Positions 11,390 to 20,035 of a stretch of DNA of 64,000 bases are shown here, piece by piece. Location: assembly GCF_000284595.1 (NCBI RefSeq), contig NC_017671.1, positions 1 through 64,000 of the forward strand, read 5' to 3'. Position numbers and translations under genes: made by a program. The notes below the pieces were generated by a model that saw only the letters and a list, made by a program, of their open reading frames with translations, ran no database searches and was not told the origin of the DNA. The stretch comes from Stenotrophomonas maltophilia D457. Lineage in GTDB: Bacteria > Pseudomonadota > Gammaproteobacteria > Xanthomonadales > Xanthomonadaceae. Each line of letters starts with the position of its first letter. The stretch's first letter is position 1.

Positions 11390-12151
11390 ATGCTGCAGGA
11401 AATTTTCATCGCCGCTGCTGCCGGGGGCAATCCGTCCAACGCCCTGTCGCAGATGGGCTTCGAGCACCTGATCCACGAAATGACCACCAAGCCGGGTGAT
11501 TTCGCGGTTTCCTGGGTCGTGCTGCTGACCCTGATCGCCATGTCGGCCATGTCCTGGTACTGGACCGTCATCAACATCTTCCGTGCCACCCGCCTGAAGA
11601 GCGCCGCTGACCGCGTCGTCAGCCTGTTCTGGGACACCCCGAACGCGCAGGACGCCATCCGTGCGATGGAAGAGCAGCCGGCTTCGGAGCCGTTCTCGAA
11701 GATCGCCCTGGACGCTGCCCAGGCCGCTGCCCACCACCAGCGCGCTGAAGGCGGTGCTACCGGCGGCGTCGGTGAGAACCTGAGCCGTTCGGAGTTCGTC
11801 GACCGCGCTCTGCGCCAGGCCGTCACCCGGGAAAGCAACAAGCTGCAGTCGGGCATGACCCTGCTGGCCACCGTCGGCGCGACCGCTCCGTTCGTCGGTC
11901 TGCTGGGTACCGTGTGGGGCATCTACGGCGCGCTGATCAAGATCGGTGCCACCGGCTCCGCTTCGATCGACGCCGTTGCCGGCCCGGTGGGTGAAGCGCT
12001 GATCATGACCGCGATCGGTCTGTTCGTCGCAATCCCGGCCGTGTTCGCCTTCAACTTCTTCAGCAAGATCAACAGCGCGACCATCAGCAAGTTCGATACC
12101 TTCGCGCACGACCTGCACGACTTCTTCGCCACCGGTTCGCGCGTCCGCTAA
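11390..12151 (+). CDS. exbB: Biopolymer transport protein ExbB (MotA/TolQ/ExbB family)
   Basis: A 253-residue inner-membrane channel protein that forms the pentameric proton-driven motor with ExbD. It has three hydrophobic segments at about 37-57, 150-175 and 195-220. The family signature is the stretch LATVGATAPFVGLLGTVWGI, followed by VGEALIMTAIGLFVAIPAV. The start lies 11 bp after an AGG-type ribosome site (AAAGGTAAG). It is co-directional with tonB upstream and two exbD genes downstream. Confidence 0.95.
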   Translation: MLQEIFIAAAAGGNPSNALSQMGFEHLIHEMTTKPGDFAVSWVVLLTLIAMSAMSWYWTVINIFRATRLKSAADRVVSLFWDTPNAQDAIRAMEEQPASEPFSKIALDAAQAAAHHQRAEGGATGGVGENLSRSEFVDRALRQAVTRESNKLQSGMTLLATVGATAPFVGLLGTVWGIYGALIKIGATGSASIDAVAGPVGEALIMTAIGLFVAIPAVFAFNFFSKINSATISKFDTFAHDLHDFFATGSRVR

Positions 12152-12212
12152 TTGCGGCGCGCGTCACCCAGCGACGAAGTAAGTAGTCACCAAGATCTAG
12201 ACGGAGCCCGTT

Positions 12213-12638
12213 ATGGCTTTCAGTAGTGGTAACAGCGGCGGCCCCATGGCCGACATCAACGTTACGCCCCTCGTGGACGTGATGCTGGTGCTGCTGATCA
12301 TCTTCATCATCACGGCGCCCCTGATGTCCCACAAGGTCAAGGTGGATCTGCCGGAAGCCAACCTGATCCAGAAGCCGGAAGATGCTGAAAAGCGTCCGAA
12401 CCCGATCACGCTGGCAGTCAAGGAAGACGGCTCGATCTACTGGAACGACGAAGAAATCAACAAGCAGACTCTCGAGTCCCGCTTGGCGACCGCCGCACAG
12501 CAGACCCCGCAGCCGCCGCTGAACCTGCGTGGTGACCGCACCACCAAGATGCGCGTCATCAACGACCTGACCAAGGTCGCGCAGGAACAGGGCATGCTGG
12601 ACGTCGGCTTCGTTGCGACCAAAGAAAAGGGGCAATAA
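12213..12638 (+). CDS. exbD: Biopolymer transport protein ExbD, copy 1
   Basis: A 141-residue ExbD/TolR-family protein with one N-terminal membrane segment containing the essential Asp ([17 protein letters not shown]) and a periplasmic peptidoglycan-proximal domain. It starts 61 bp after exbB and ends 3 bp before the second exbD. The first 30 residues are nearly identical to those of copy 2 while the periplasmic domains differ, which fits duplication followed by divergence. A two-ExbD set is known in Xanthomonas, where one copy can be specialised. Confidence 0.95.
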   Translation: MAFSSGNSGGPMADINVTPLVDVMLVLLIIFIITAPLMSHKVKVDLPEANLIQKPEDAEKRPNPITLAVKEDGSIYWNDEEINKQTLESRLATAAQQTPQPPLNLRGDRTTKMRVINDLTKVAQEQGMLDVGFVATKEKGQ

Positions 12639-12641
12639 GCC

Positions 12642-13055
12642 ATGGCATTCAGTAGTGGTGGTGGCAAGGGCCCCATGGCAGACATCAACGTCACGCCCCT
12701 CGTGGACGTGATGCTGGTTCTGCTGATCATCTTCATCGTGACCGCGCCGATCATGACGTACCCGATCGCCGTGGACCTGCCGCAGCGCGTGCTCAACCCA
12801 CCGCCGCAGCTGGTCGAACCGCCGCCGCCGATCGAACTGAAGATCGACGCCAGCAACCAGGTCTCGTGGAACAACAGCCCGATCAATACCAGCGAGCTGC
12901 AGCAGCGGATGGAGCAGGAGGTCCAGCGTGACCCGACCAACCAGCCGGAACTGCGCATCGACGCCAGCCCGGATTCCGAGTACGACGTGATGGCCAAGGT
13001 TCTGGCCGCCGCGAAGAATGCTCAGATGAAGAAGATCGGATTTGTGCAGCAGTAA
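12642..13055 (+). CDS. exbD: Biopolymer transport protein ExbD, copy 2
   Basis: A 137-residue second ExbD, starting 3 bp after the stop of copy 1 and so translationally close. It shares the N-terminal MAFSSG...[16 protein letters not shown] block, including the membrane Asp. Its periplasmic domain is different, with a Pro-rich stretch ([15 protein letters not shown]) that copy 1 lacks. The operon ends here with a strong terminator at 13095-13122. Confidence 0.94.
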   Translation: MAFSSGGGKGPMADINVTPLVDVMLVLLIIFIVTAPIMTYPIAVDLPQRVLNPPPQLVEPPPPIELKIDASNQVSWNNSPINTSELQQRMEQEVQRDPTNQPELRIDASPDSEYDVMAKVLAAAKNAQMKKIGFVQQ

Positions 13056-13094
13056 ACGCTACACCGCAATACAACAGTCATGACGCGACTGCAG

Positions 13095-13122
13095 ACGCCC
13101 CTGGAAACAGGGGCGTTTTTTT
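13095..13122 (+). terminator. Terminator of the tonB-exb operon
   Basis: A 9-bp stem, ACGCCCCTG with CAGGGGCGT, a GAAA tetraloop, then seven T. It is a textbook intrinsic terminator 40 bp after the second exbD. Confidence 0.92.
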
Positions 13123-13148
13123 GTGTTCTCGTCGTGGCGCACGGGTTG

Positions 13149-13188
13149 GGGTCAGATCCCTTTTCCTGAGGAAAGGGATCTGAGCCCA
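13149..13188. repeat. GGGGTCAGATCC palindrome, copy 1
   Basis: GGGGTCAGATCCCTTTTCC is followed after TGA by GGAAAGGGATCTGAGCCC, giving an imperfect long hairpin. It is clearly related to the element at 49833-49873, which has the same outer arms but a different inner sequence. It lies between the exb terminator and the cardiolipin synthase gene. Confidence 0.65.
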
Positions 13189-13228
13189 TCCGACCCCATC
13201 CGGCAGCAGGCGCCGCTATGATCGGCGG

Positions 13229-14689
13229 ATGCTCGCCCTCTTCGACTCCCTGCGCCATTGGCTCGACGGCATCGCCCACCTCGGCACGATCCTGGCGGTG
13301 GCCTACCTGCTCTACCTGTTCGCGCTGGCGGGCTGGATCATGCTGCAGAAGCGCGAGCCGGTGGCCACGCTGAGCTGGATCCTTTCGCTGGCACTGCTGC
13401 CCTACCTCGGGCTCTTCATCTACTACCTGCTGGGGCCGCAGAAGGTGAAGCGGCAACGGCTGCGTCGTGGCCGTGCACGCTCGGGCATGGAGCACTACAG
13501 CGATGTCTGCCCGCCCGATTCGGACTGCACCGAGCTGGCCAAGGTTGCCCAGGCCACCACCGGACTGGCGCCCAGCAGTGCCACCGAGGTGACCTGGCTG
13601 GTCGACGGCGCAGCCACCTATGCCGCGCTGCTCGACGCGATCGCGCAGGCGCGCGACCACGTGCACCTGGAGTACTACATCTTCAACCCCGACCATGCCG
13701 GCACCGCACTGCGCGATGCCCTGGTCGAACGTGCGCAGGCCGGTGTGCAGGTGCGCCTGCTGCTGGATGCGGTGGGCTCTTCCGCCCTGCCCCGGCGCTT
13801 CCTGCAGCCACTGCTGGACGCCGGCGGCGAAGCGATCTGGTTCCATCCGCGACAGCTGCTGAAGCCGTTCAAGCGCCCGTGGCTGAACCTGCGCACCCAC
13901 CGCAAGCTGGTGATCGTCGACGGTCGCCTCGCCTTCACCGGCGGCATCAACATCACTGACGAGGAAGACGAGAGCCGCAGGCCCGACGCTTACCGCGACC
14001 TGCACATGCGTATCCGCGGCCACGTGGTGCGCAGCCTGCAGCTGGTGTTCGCCGAGGACTGGCTCTATGCCAGTGGCCAGGACCACTCGCGTTTCGACAT
14101 CGCCCGCCTGTGGCCGGCCGACATGCCGCTGCGTGCGGATGGATCGATCAGCGCCCAAGTGCTGGTGTCCGGGCCCGACTCGGGCTGGGAGACCATCCAC
14201 CGCCTGCACGTGGCGGCGATCCAGGAAGCACACGAGCGCGTGTGGCTGGTGACGCCCTACTTCGTGCCCGGTGAAGCAGCGAGGATGGCGCTGACCTCGG
14301 CCGCGCTGGGCGGCCTGGACGTGCGCCTGCTGGTGCCGAAGATGAGCGACTCCTGGTTCGTCACCCAGGCCGCACGGTCCTACTTCGACGAACTGCTGCA
14401 CGCGGGCGTGAAGATCTACGAGTACGGCCCGCGCATGCTGCATACCAAGGCGTTCATCGCCGACGACGATGTCTGCATCGTCGGCAGCGCCAACTTCGAC
14501 CACCGCAGCTTCCGGCTGAACTTCGAACTGTCGATGATGATCAGCGACCGTGACCGCGTCGCTGCACTGGCCGAACTGCTGCAGGGCGAATTCGACCGTT
14601 CCACGCGGGTGCACGACCAGGCCGGCCGCTCGCTGTGGCTGCACCGCCTGCCCGAGGCCTTCGCCCGGCTGGCCTCGCCGCTGCTCTGA
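13229..14689 (+). CDS. cls: Cardiolipin synthase (phospholipase D family)
   Basis: A 486-residue inner-membrane enzyme that condenses two phosphatidylglycerol molecules into cardiolipin. Two N-terminal membrane segments lie within residues 15-75. The two HKD catalytic motifs are at about 224 (HRKLVIVDGRLAFTGG) and 405 (HTKAFIADDDVCIVGSANFD). The Asp-Arg-Ser downstream of the second motif (FDHRSFRLNFE) is also family-typical. The start at 13229 is the first ATG giving a full N-terminus. A small membrane protein gene follows 40 bp downstream. Confidence 0.93.
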   Translation: MLALFDSLRHWLDGIAHLGTILAVAYLLYLFALAGWIMLQKREPVATLSWILSLALLPYLGLFIYYLLGPQKVKRQRLRRGRARSGMEHYSDVCPPDSDCTELAKVAQATTGLAPSSATEVTWLVDGAATYAALLDAIAQARDHVHLEYYIFNPDHAGTALRDALVERAQAGVQVRLLLDAVGSSALPRRFLQPLLDAGGEAIWFHPRQLLKPFKRPWLNLRTHRKLVIVDGRLAFTGGINITDEEDESRRPDAYRDLHMRIRGHVVRSLQLVFAEDWLYASGQDHSRFDIARLWPADMPLRADGSISAQVLVSGPDSGWETIHRLHVAAIQEAHERVWLVTPYFVPGEAARMALTSAALGGLDVRLLVPKMSDSWFVTQAARSYFDELLHAGVKIYEYGPRMLHTKAFIADDDVCIVGSANFDHRSFRLNFELSMMISDRDRVAALAELLQGEFDRSTRVHDQAGRSLWLHRLPEAFARLASPLL

Positions 14690-14729
14690 CGCAGCGCTAC
14701 ACTGCGGCGATCATCCGGGGAGCCCGACT

Positions 14730-14999
14730 ATGTACTGGTTGTACCTGCTGCTGGCGCTGGGCTGCTTTGCCTTCGCGCTGAAGACCCCGAGCGCGGGGTT
14801 GATGACCCTGTGCCTGCTGGCGGCGCTCGGCTTCCTGCTGGCCTGGGTGCGCGGCCGCTACGTGGCCCGTTTCGGCGACCTGCAGCGCGACCCGGCCACG
14901 CTGATCGATGCCGAGGAGCTGCGCCGCCTGCGCGAACAGGCCCAGGCCCGCCGCACTGACGACCACAACGACCACGACCCGTCCCCTCTTTCCAAGTAG
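14730..14999 (+). CDS. Small membrane protein of unknown function
   Basis: An 89-residue protein with two adjacent hydrophobic segments (MYWLYLLLALGCFAFAL and GLMTLCLLAALGFLLAWV). A charged, Arg- and Asp-rich tail follows (EELRRLREQAQARRTDDH). It starts 40 bp after cls and ends 9 bp before pdxJ, so it probably belongs to the same transcription unit. I do not recognise a family. Confidence 0.7.
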   Translation: MYWLYLLLALGCFAFALKTPSAGLMTLCLLAALGFLLAWVRGRYVARFGDLQRDPATLIDAEELRRLREQAQARRTDDHNDHDPSPLSK

Positions 15000-15008
15000 T
15001 CCCGTTCC

Positions 15009-15752
15009 ATGACCCAGCTCAGCGTCAACGTCAACAAGATCGCCGTCCTGCGCAATTCGCGCGGCGGCGCCGAACCGGACGTGGTGCGTGCCGCCCAGGC
15101 CTGCCTGGATGCCGGCGCGCATGGCATCACCGTGCATCCACGGCCGGACCGCCGGCATATCACCGCCGAGGACGTGCTGGCCCTGTCCACGCTGACCCGC
15201 GCGCGTGGCGTTGAATTCAACATCGAAGGCAATCCGTTCGCGCCGCCGCGCGAGGGCTACCCGGGGCTGCTGCCGCTGTGCGAACAGACCCGTCCGGCGC
15301 AGGCCACCCTGGTCCCCGATGATGACGGCCAGATCACCTCCGACCACGGTTTCGACTTCGAACGCGATGCCGAGCGCCTGCGTCCGCTGGTGGCTGCGCT
15401 GAAGGCCATGGGGTGTCGGGTCAGCCTGTTTGTTGACGCGGGCAACCCATTGCTGGAGCAGGCAGCTGAGGTGGGGGCGGACCGCATCGAGCTGTATACC
15501 GGGCCCTATGCAGAGGCGCATGCGGCGGGCGATGCCGATGCGATGCTGGCGCTGTTCGCAACTGCTGCCCGACGAGCGCAGGCCGTCGGCCTGGGTGTCA
15601 ATGCTGGCCACGACCTGTCGCAGGACAATCTGCGCGACTTCCTGGCCCACGTGCCGGAGGTGCTGGAGGTGTCGATCGGTCACGCGCTGATCGGCGAGGC
15701 ACTGTATGACGGGCTGGATGCCACCGTGCGCGGGTACCTGGCGCTGCTCTGA
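15009..15752 (+). CDS. pdxJ: Pyridoxine 5'-phosphate synthase
   Basis: A 247-residue TIM-barrel enzyme that joins 1-deoxyxylulose 5-phosphate and 3-amino-2-oxopropyl phosphate in the last step of de novo vitamin B6 synthesis. The typical stretches are [17 protein letters not shown] at the N-terminus (the family has LGVNIDHVATLRQARG), [14 protein letters not shown], and [16 protein letters not shown] near the C-terminus. The start ATG lies 9 bp after the preceding small gene. The N-terminal His of the usual NID-H motif is replaced by Lys here (VNVNKIA), as seen in one subgroup of PdxJ. Confidence 0.93.
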   Translation: MTQLSVNVNKIAVLRNSRGGAEPDVVRAAQACLDAGAHGITVHPRPDRRHITAEDVLALSTLTRARGVEFNIEGNPFAPPREGYPGLLPLCEQTRPAQATLVPDDDGQITSDHGFDFERDAERLRPLVAALKAMGCRVSLFVDAGNPLLEQAAEVGADRIELYTGPYAEAHAAGDADAMLALFATAARRAQAVGLGVNAGHDLSQDNLRDFLAHVPEVLEVSIGHALIGEALYDGLDATVRGYLALL

Positions 15753-15770
15753 TGCATTGCAGCCGAGCGT

Positions 15771-15826
15771 AGGCTCGGCTCCACAAGGTCTCTGCATCAA
15801 CTGTAGAGCCGAGTCCATGCTCGGCT
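15771..15826. repeat. SMAG-type inverted repeat pair
   Basis: Two GCCGAGC...GCTCGGC hairpins face each other: AGCCGAGCGTAGGCTCGGCT with CCAC on its right, and GTAGAGCCGAGTCCATGCTCGGCT. The GTAG head and the stem sequence match the SMAG repeats of S. maltophilia. The pair sits between pdxJ and the radical SAM gene. Confidence 0.8.
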
Positions 15827-15894
15827 CAGCCTCGCCCTGAACCCTTCAGGCGGCCGTCGCAGCCATTGAGACGGCCACGACGTACCCTGCCGCA

Positions 15895-16986
15895 ATGGGT
15901 ATTGCGATCAAGGGCCGAGGTTCCACGTCCCACCTTGCCGGGCGCTTTGAAAGCACCGTCAGCGAGGCGGTGGACGACGGCTGGGCGGTCGACGAAAGCG
16001 ATGAGTTCCTCGCCCCGCGCCTGCGCACCGAAGTACGCGCCGAAACCGCGCGCAGCATCATCACCCGCAACAACTCGCCCGACGTCGGCTTCAGTCAATC
16101 GGTGAATCCCTACCGCGGTTGCGAGCACGGCTGCTCGTACTGCTTCGCCCGCCCTTCGCATGCCTATCTGAACCTGTCGCCGGGGCTGGACTTCGAGACC
16201 AAGCTGTTCGCCAAGACCAATGCGCCGCAGCTGCTGCGCAAGGAACTGTCGAAACCGGGCTATGTGCCGCAGCCGATCGCACTGGGCATCAACACCGATG
16301 CGTACCAGCCGATCGAACGCAAGTTCAAGCTGACCCGCCAGCTGATTGAAGTGATGCTGGAGACCAGGCATCCGTTCTCGCTGATCACCAAGAACGCGCT
16401 GGTCGAGCGCGACATCGATCTGCTCGCGCCGCTGGCCGCGGAGAACCTGGTCAGCGTGCACTTCTCGGTGACCTCGCTGGACCCGCATCTTTCCGCGAAG
16501 CTGGAACCGCGTGCATCAGCGCCACATGCACGGCTGCGCGCGATGAAGCGCCTGCATGACGCCGGCATTCCGGTCGGTGTGATGGTGGCACCGGTGATTC
16601 CCTGGATCAACGACAGCGAGCTGGAAGCCGTGCTGGAGGCTGCGCACGGCGCAGGTGCGAGCACCGCCGGTTACGTGCTGCTGCGCCTGCCGCTGGAAGT
16701 GGCACCGCTGTTCCGCGACTGGCTGGATACGCACCATCCCGATCGCGCTGCGCACGTGATGAGCACCATCCAGCAGCAGCGCGGCGGCAAGGACTACGAC
16801 AGCCAGTTCGGCACGCGTATGCGTGGCCAGGGCGTGTATGCCGATCTGTTGAACAACCGGTTCAAGCTGGCACGCAAGCGTCTGGGCTTCAATGCACAGA
16901 ACAGCCATTGGCCGAAGCTGGATTGCAGCCGGTTCCAGAAGCCGCTGCCGCCGAAGAAGGAGTCGCCGCAGGGCAGTCTGTTCTAG
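15895..16986 (+). CDS. PA0069 family radical SAM protein
   Basis: A 363-residue radical S-adenosylmethionine protein. The iron-sulfur cluster motif CxxxCxxC is seen as CEHGCSYC within YRGCEHGCSYCFARPSHAY at about residues 80-98. The N-terminus (GIAIKGRGSTSHLAGRFE) and the NNSPDVGFSQSVNPYRG block are characteristic of the PA0069-like group, also related to SplB-like proteins. The reaction is not known; a photoproduct-lyase-like role has been suggested by similarity only. It is flanked by a SMAG pair upstream and an accessory patch downstream. Confidence 0.88.
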   Translation: MGIAIKGRGSTSHLAGRFESTVSEAVDDGWAVDESDEFLAPRLRTEVRAETARSIITRNNSPDVGFSQSVNPYRGCEHGCSYCFARPSHAYLNLSPGLDFETKLFAKTNAPQLLRKELSKPGYVPQPIALGINTDAYQPIERKFKLTRQLIEVMLETRHPFSLITKNALVERDIDLLAPLAAENLVSVHFSVTSLDPHLSAKLEPRASAPHARLRAMKRLHDAGIPVGVMVAPVIPWINDSELEAVLEAAHGAGASTAGYVLLRLPLEVAPLFRDWLDTHHPDRAAHVMSTIQQQRGGKDYDSQFGTRMRGQGVYADLLNNRFKLARKRLGFNAQNSHWPKLDCSRFQKPLPPKKESPQGSLF

Positions 16987-17055
16987 GGCTCTGGACCGCA
17001 GCGCGATCCACCGGTAACAATCCACACCCTGCCGCATCGCCTGGTGTTGTACACG

Positions 17056-17649
17056 ATGAAATGCAGTCACTGCTTCCGTGCCAGTGGTCTTCTTCTCTGC
17101 CTTGCGACCCTGCAAGTCCAGGCCCGCGCCCTGCACGAATGCATCGTCGTTCCGCAGGCCGCGGTCGTCACTGAAATGCCGGCTGGCCTGGACGAGTTCG
17201 AACAACGTTTGTGGACAGCAAATGCAGGTCAGGTGGTCAGCAAGGGCACCGACACCCTTCTTCTGCTTCGCCTGTTCTCGGAATCACCGGGCGTGATGGA
17301 TTCCCAAGAGTTCACCAAGGTCACCGGCACCCTGTCTGGATACACTCCGTCCTCTGAAGGGATTCCGGCCGTGCTCGGCGCACGCCTGAGCAGTGGCAGC
17401 GCGGGCTTCGCGCACAAGGGAGACTACTGGTTGTCCGATTCAGCGGATATCGAACTACATCGGCCGCACAAGGGCGACAGTCGGATCGAAGTCAAAGTGA
17501 CGGCTGTTGGGTGGAACAGCTATCGAAAGGAGGACCGTTCCTTCTATCTCCAGTTCACCTGTCAACTCGAGGAGATCCCCGTCGAGAAGCTCAGTGCCTG
17601 GCAAGGCGGCAACGGCAACCTCTTGGGATCCTTTGGACCTGCCAGATAA
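17056..17649 (+). CDS. Secreted protein of unknown function
   Basis: A 197-residue protein with a probable signal peptide (hydrophobic run SGLLLCLATLQVQARA after MKCSHCFR). The mature part has mixed alpha/beta character with Cys near both ends (HECIV and FTCQLEEIP), which may form a disulfide. The ATG at 17056 is used; a GTG at 17044 would add four residues. I do not recognise a family. It opens a patch of small genes with lower GC than the neighbours, which ends at 19120. Confidence 0.6.
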   Translation: MKCSHCFRASGLLLCLATLQVQARALHECIVVPQAAVVTEMPAGLDEFEQRLWTANAGQVVSKGTDTLLLLRLFSESPGVMDSQEFTKVTGTLSGYTPSSEGIPAVLGARLSSGSAGFAHKGDYWLSDSADIELHRPHKGDSRIEVKVTAVGWNSYRKEDRSFYLQFTCQLEEIPVEKLSAWQGGNGNLLGSFGPAR

Positions 17650-17716
17650 TCGAGCGGATCAACCTTTACCCAATACTGGCTTATTTCGATGTATCTGGAA
17701 CAATGCGATAACTGAA

Positions 17717-17899
17717 ATGAAGATCATCCACCGGCTCGGCATCGCGTTCCTTTGGATGCTTCCACTGAACTTTCTTCTGCTGACGACTGCCAAGCTGATG
17801 TCAGGAAACGCGCTTGGGAACGAAGAACTCGTGGGCTTCGGCGTCGCCCTCTTTGGTCTGATGGCGGGAGGGATTCTCTATCGCCGCCGCCCTCGGTAG
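17717..17899 (+). CDS. Very small membrane protein
   Basis: A 60-residue protein with two membrane segments (FLWMLPLNFLLLTTAKLM and ELVGFGVALFGLMAGGILY) and an Arg-rich C-terminus (RRRPR). It resembles the 67-residue protein at 18191-18394 in length, in segment order and in the short link GNALGNEELVGFGVALFG (compare GTAFEEEEIIVAGIGLVCG). I do not know a family. It is likely a real gene because the similarity to its neighbour is protein-level. Confidence 0.5.
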   Translation: MKIIHRLGIAFLWMLPLNFLLLTTAKLMSGNALGNEELVGFGVALFGLMAGGILYRRRPR

Positions 17900-18190
17900 A
17901 GGTGAGTTCGTTCGACCGTGGTCCGGGTCCAGTGCTGAGAAAGCATTGACTGGAGGTCCTGGCATGGCAGCCTTGAAGAGTGGCGGAGCTCTCCTGGGGC
18001 ATCACAGAGCCAAGGCAGTCAGAATCATTTCTGACTGGACGACCGCTCGCGGCGGATTCAAGGCACTGGGTACATCATCCGCGGTAAGGCGACTGTGCGA
18101 GGAACTTATGGCACCGCGAAAAAGCAGGAAAAGAGATCCAGGATTGCCAGTCGTCCAGCACTGGTTTGTGCGATCGCGATTTGGAGAGTG

Positions 18191-18394
18191 ATGAAGATTC
18201 TACTTTGGGTACCTGTTGGTTTATTTGCTTTGCTGTCATTGAGAGCAATCGCGTTCGTCGCCTATCAAGGGCTAAATGGAACTGCCTTCGAGGAAGAGGA
18301 AATCATTGTCGCGGGGATCGGATTGGTCTGCGGCTGGATCGCCTGGGTCATGCACAAGACATTGATCAGGCCAGGTAGGAAGCCGAGACCCTGA
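18191..18394 (+). CDS. Very small membrane protein, relative of the preceding one
   Basis: A 67-residue protein with two membrane segments (LLWVPVGLFALLSLRAIAFV and IIVAGIGLVCGWIAWVMH) joined by an acidic link (GTAFEEEE), ending in a basic tail (RPGRKPRP). The pattern of a hydrophobic segment, Gly-x-Ala, acidic residues, and a Gly-rich second segment is shared with the protein at 17717-17899. About 290 bp of apparently non-coding sequence separates the two. Confidence 0.5.
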   Translation: MKILLWVPVGLFALLSLRAIAFVAYQGLNGTAFEEEEIIVAGIGLVCGWIAWVMHKTLIRPGRKPRP

Positions 18395-18505
18395 TTCTGA
18401 GCCGGTGGTTCCGGGCGAGCTGGTCGGTGTCGACCGCCGTGGTTTCGACGCGAGCGATATAAAAAATTCGCACCGTACAAGTAGATGTTTCTGGGGAGCG
18501 CGACT

Positions 18506-19120
18506 GTGCGAACGAGATTGTTGATTGCGCTTGTTCTAGGCTTGAGCTGCAGCGCGTGCGCGTCGCTGCTTCCTGGTAGCCATAAGATCAGCGCCTTCTA
18601 CGTGTCTAACGCCAACTCTGATGTGACCGGCTGCGAAAGGTCTGACTACAGGGAAATTTCACTTGCGTGCCATCGGATTGTTGATGGCGACAATGTCGTA
18701 GTGGCATTGCGCGAGTACACAGCGACCAAGATTGAGAATGAAAGATACAGGAAGCTGACATTGATCCTTCCCCCGAATCTGGCGGAGGGCGATGTCTTCA
18801 GTTTGACGGAGGGTGATATCAGGGCGTTCTACAGCACTGGCCTTAGCCTGAGACCTGGCAGCACTGGATGCTACGGAAAGGCCGTTTCAGGCAGCGTCGA
18901 AATCCTCAGGAAATCCAATGATCTGATGCAGCTTCGCATCAACGCGCGCTTTGATCTCGATAGCCCCGCGGGCTGGAAGGACCACTGCAAGATGCGCGAG
19001 CTCAGCTATGAACTGAATGCCATCCGGAGACCGCTGGGTCAGGTGGGCGCCTGGGAAGGCGTGCACGCCCCTGGAGATTCTCTTATCAGCGAGGGCAGCC
19101 CGAGTAGCGGATTGCCTTAG
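18506..19120 (+). CDS. Putative lipoprotein of unknown function
   Basis: A 204-residue predicted lipoprotein. The GTG at 18506 is chosen because GGGGAG lies at 18493-18498, seven bases upstream; an in-frame ATG at 18485 lacks such a site. The N-terminus VRTRLLIALVLGLSCSAC has a lipobox-like end (SCSAC). The mature part contains four further Cys (GCERSDYREISLAC, TGCYGK, DHCKMRE), so disulfides are likely in the periplasm. I do not recognise a family. GC is lower than in flanking core genes. Confidence 0.6.
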   Translation: MRTRLLIALVLGLSCSACASLLPGSHKISAFYVSNANSDVTGCERSDYREISLACHRIVDGDNVVVALREYTATKIENERYRKLTLILPPNLAEGDVFSLTEGDIRAFYSTGLSLRPGSTGCYGKAVSGSVEILRKSNDLMQLRINARFDLDSPAGWKDHCKMRELSYELNAIRRPLGQVGAWEGVHAPGDSLISEGSPSSGLP

Positions 19121-19216
19121 GAGATAGCACCAACTGCCCGCACGACAGCACAGGATCTCGGGGGCCCGCTTCTTGATCCGGACAAGATGCTGAGAACATC
19201 GAGTGACCAGTTTGCT

Positions 19217-19927
19217 TCACCCTCCTCCAAACAACTTCTGCGCACTCTGGAACAGGATCCAACTGGTCGCGATGAACTTGTCGCCGCCCTGTGGCCGATT
19301 CCCGCGATGGGTGTGGGTGAACGCCGTCGGGGCGATCAACAGGCTGCCGGTACGTGGCGCGATCTTGCGGCCCTGGAACATGAACTCGGTTTCGCCCTCT
19401 TCGAATTCGTCGTTGAGGTACAGCGTCCACAGCACATGCCGGTGCAGGGTCTCGGCCTGCGCATCCTTCGGGTACAGCTCGCAGTGCCAGTACGGGTAGC
19501 CGCCCTCGCCCGCCGCATACCACTGCAGGTTGATCGCACCCGGGCGCAGGCAGGTGCGGGCCAGGTCGGCCAGCTGCTGCTGCGGCATGTCGGGGAAGTC
19601 CTCGGCAGACAGGCGTCGCGGTTGGCCGTTGCTGTCCTGGATCTGCAACATCAGTGGGGCGATCAACGCCTGTGGATAACGGCGTAGATAAGTCAGCAGG
19701 CCGTTGAACACCGCAATCTGCAGCTGCTGATCAACATCCCGCCAGCCGTCCAGGCCACTGATGCGCAGATCCTTGCTGTGCTTGAGTTCCGGGAACACGC
19801 CACTGCCCACCGCACCGGGCAGCAGGCCACGCGTCGCACGCATGCGCTCGACGATCGCCGCGCAGACCTCGCTGGGGACGGCGTTGTGGATGACTTCGAT
19901 GAAATCGACCGGGCCCTGCTCGTGCAT
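19217..19927 (-). CDS. 2OG-Fe(II) oxygenase family protein
   Basis: A 236-residue protein of the prolyl-4-hydroxylase-like 2-oxoglutarate and iron dependent oxygenases. The putative iron ligands are the HxE of YWHCELYP and the distal His in AFTHTHRG. A basic residue (DKFIATSW) follows, suited to bind 2-oxoglutarate. The double-stranded beta-helix core is suggested by WTLYLNDEFEEGETEF, a common stretch in this family. The substrate is unknown. It lies downstream of fbp on the same strand with a 108-bp gap. Confidence 0.75.
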   Translation of the reverse strand: MHEQGPVDFIEVIHNAVPSEVCAAIVERMRATRGLLPGAVGSGVFPELKHSKDLRISGLDGWRDVDQQLQIAVFNGLLTYLRRYPQALIAPLMLQIQDSNGQPRRLSAEDFPDMPQQQLADLARTCLRPGAINLQWYAAGEGGYPYWHCELYPKDAQAETLHRHVLWTLYLNDEFEEGETEFMFQGRKIAPRTGSLLIAPTAFTHTHRGNRPQGGDKFIATSWILFQSAQKLFGGG

Positions 19928-20035
19928 GCGTGCATTCCTTAGGCGGCAACGGCTTGATGGTGCCGTTTGCCGCCCTCGGTGTCACCCCACGGTCATGTCA
20001 TCGATCTGCCATGACCGCTGTCAGGCGATCGGTTG

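Noticed and set aside
13095..13122. Considered whether this hairpin is part of the nearby GGGGTCAGATCC repeat
   Set aside because: Its GAAA tetraloop and T-run make it a normal intrinsic terminator, separate from the palindrome that begins at 13149.
17946..18191. 81-codon frame between the two mini membrane proteins
   Set aside because: No ribosome site, no similarity pattern, and poor protein-like composition.
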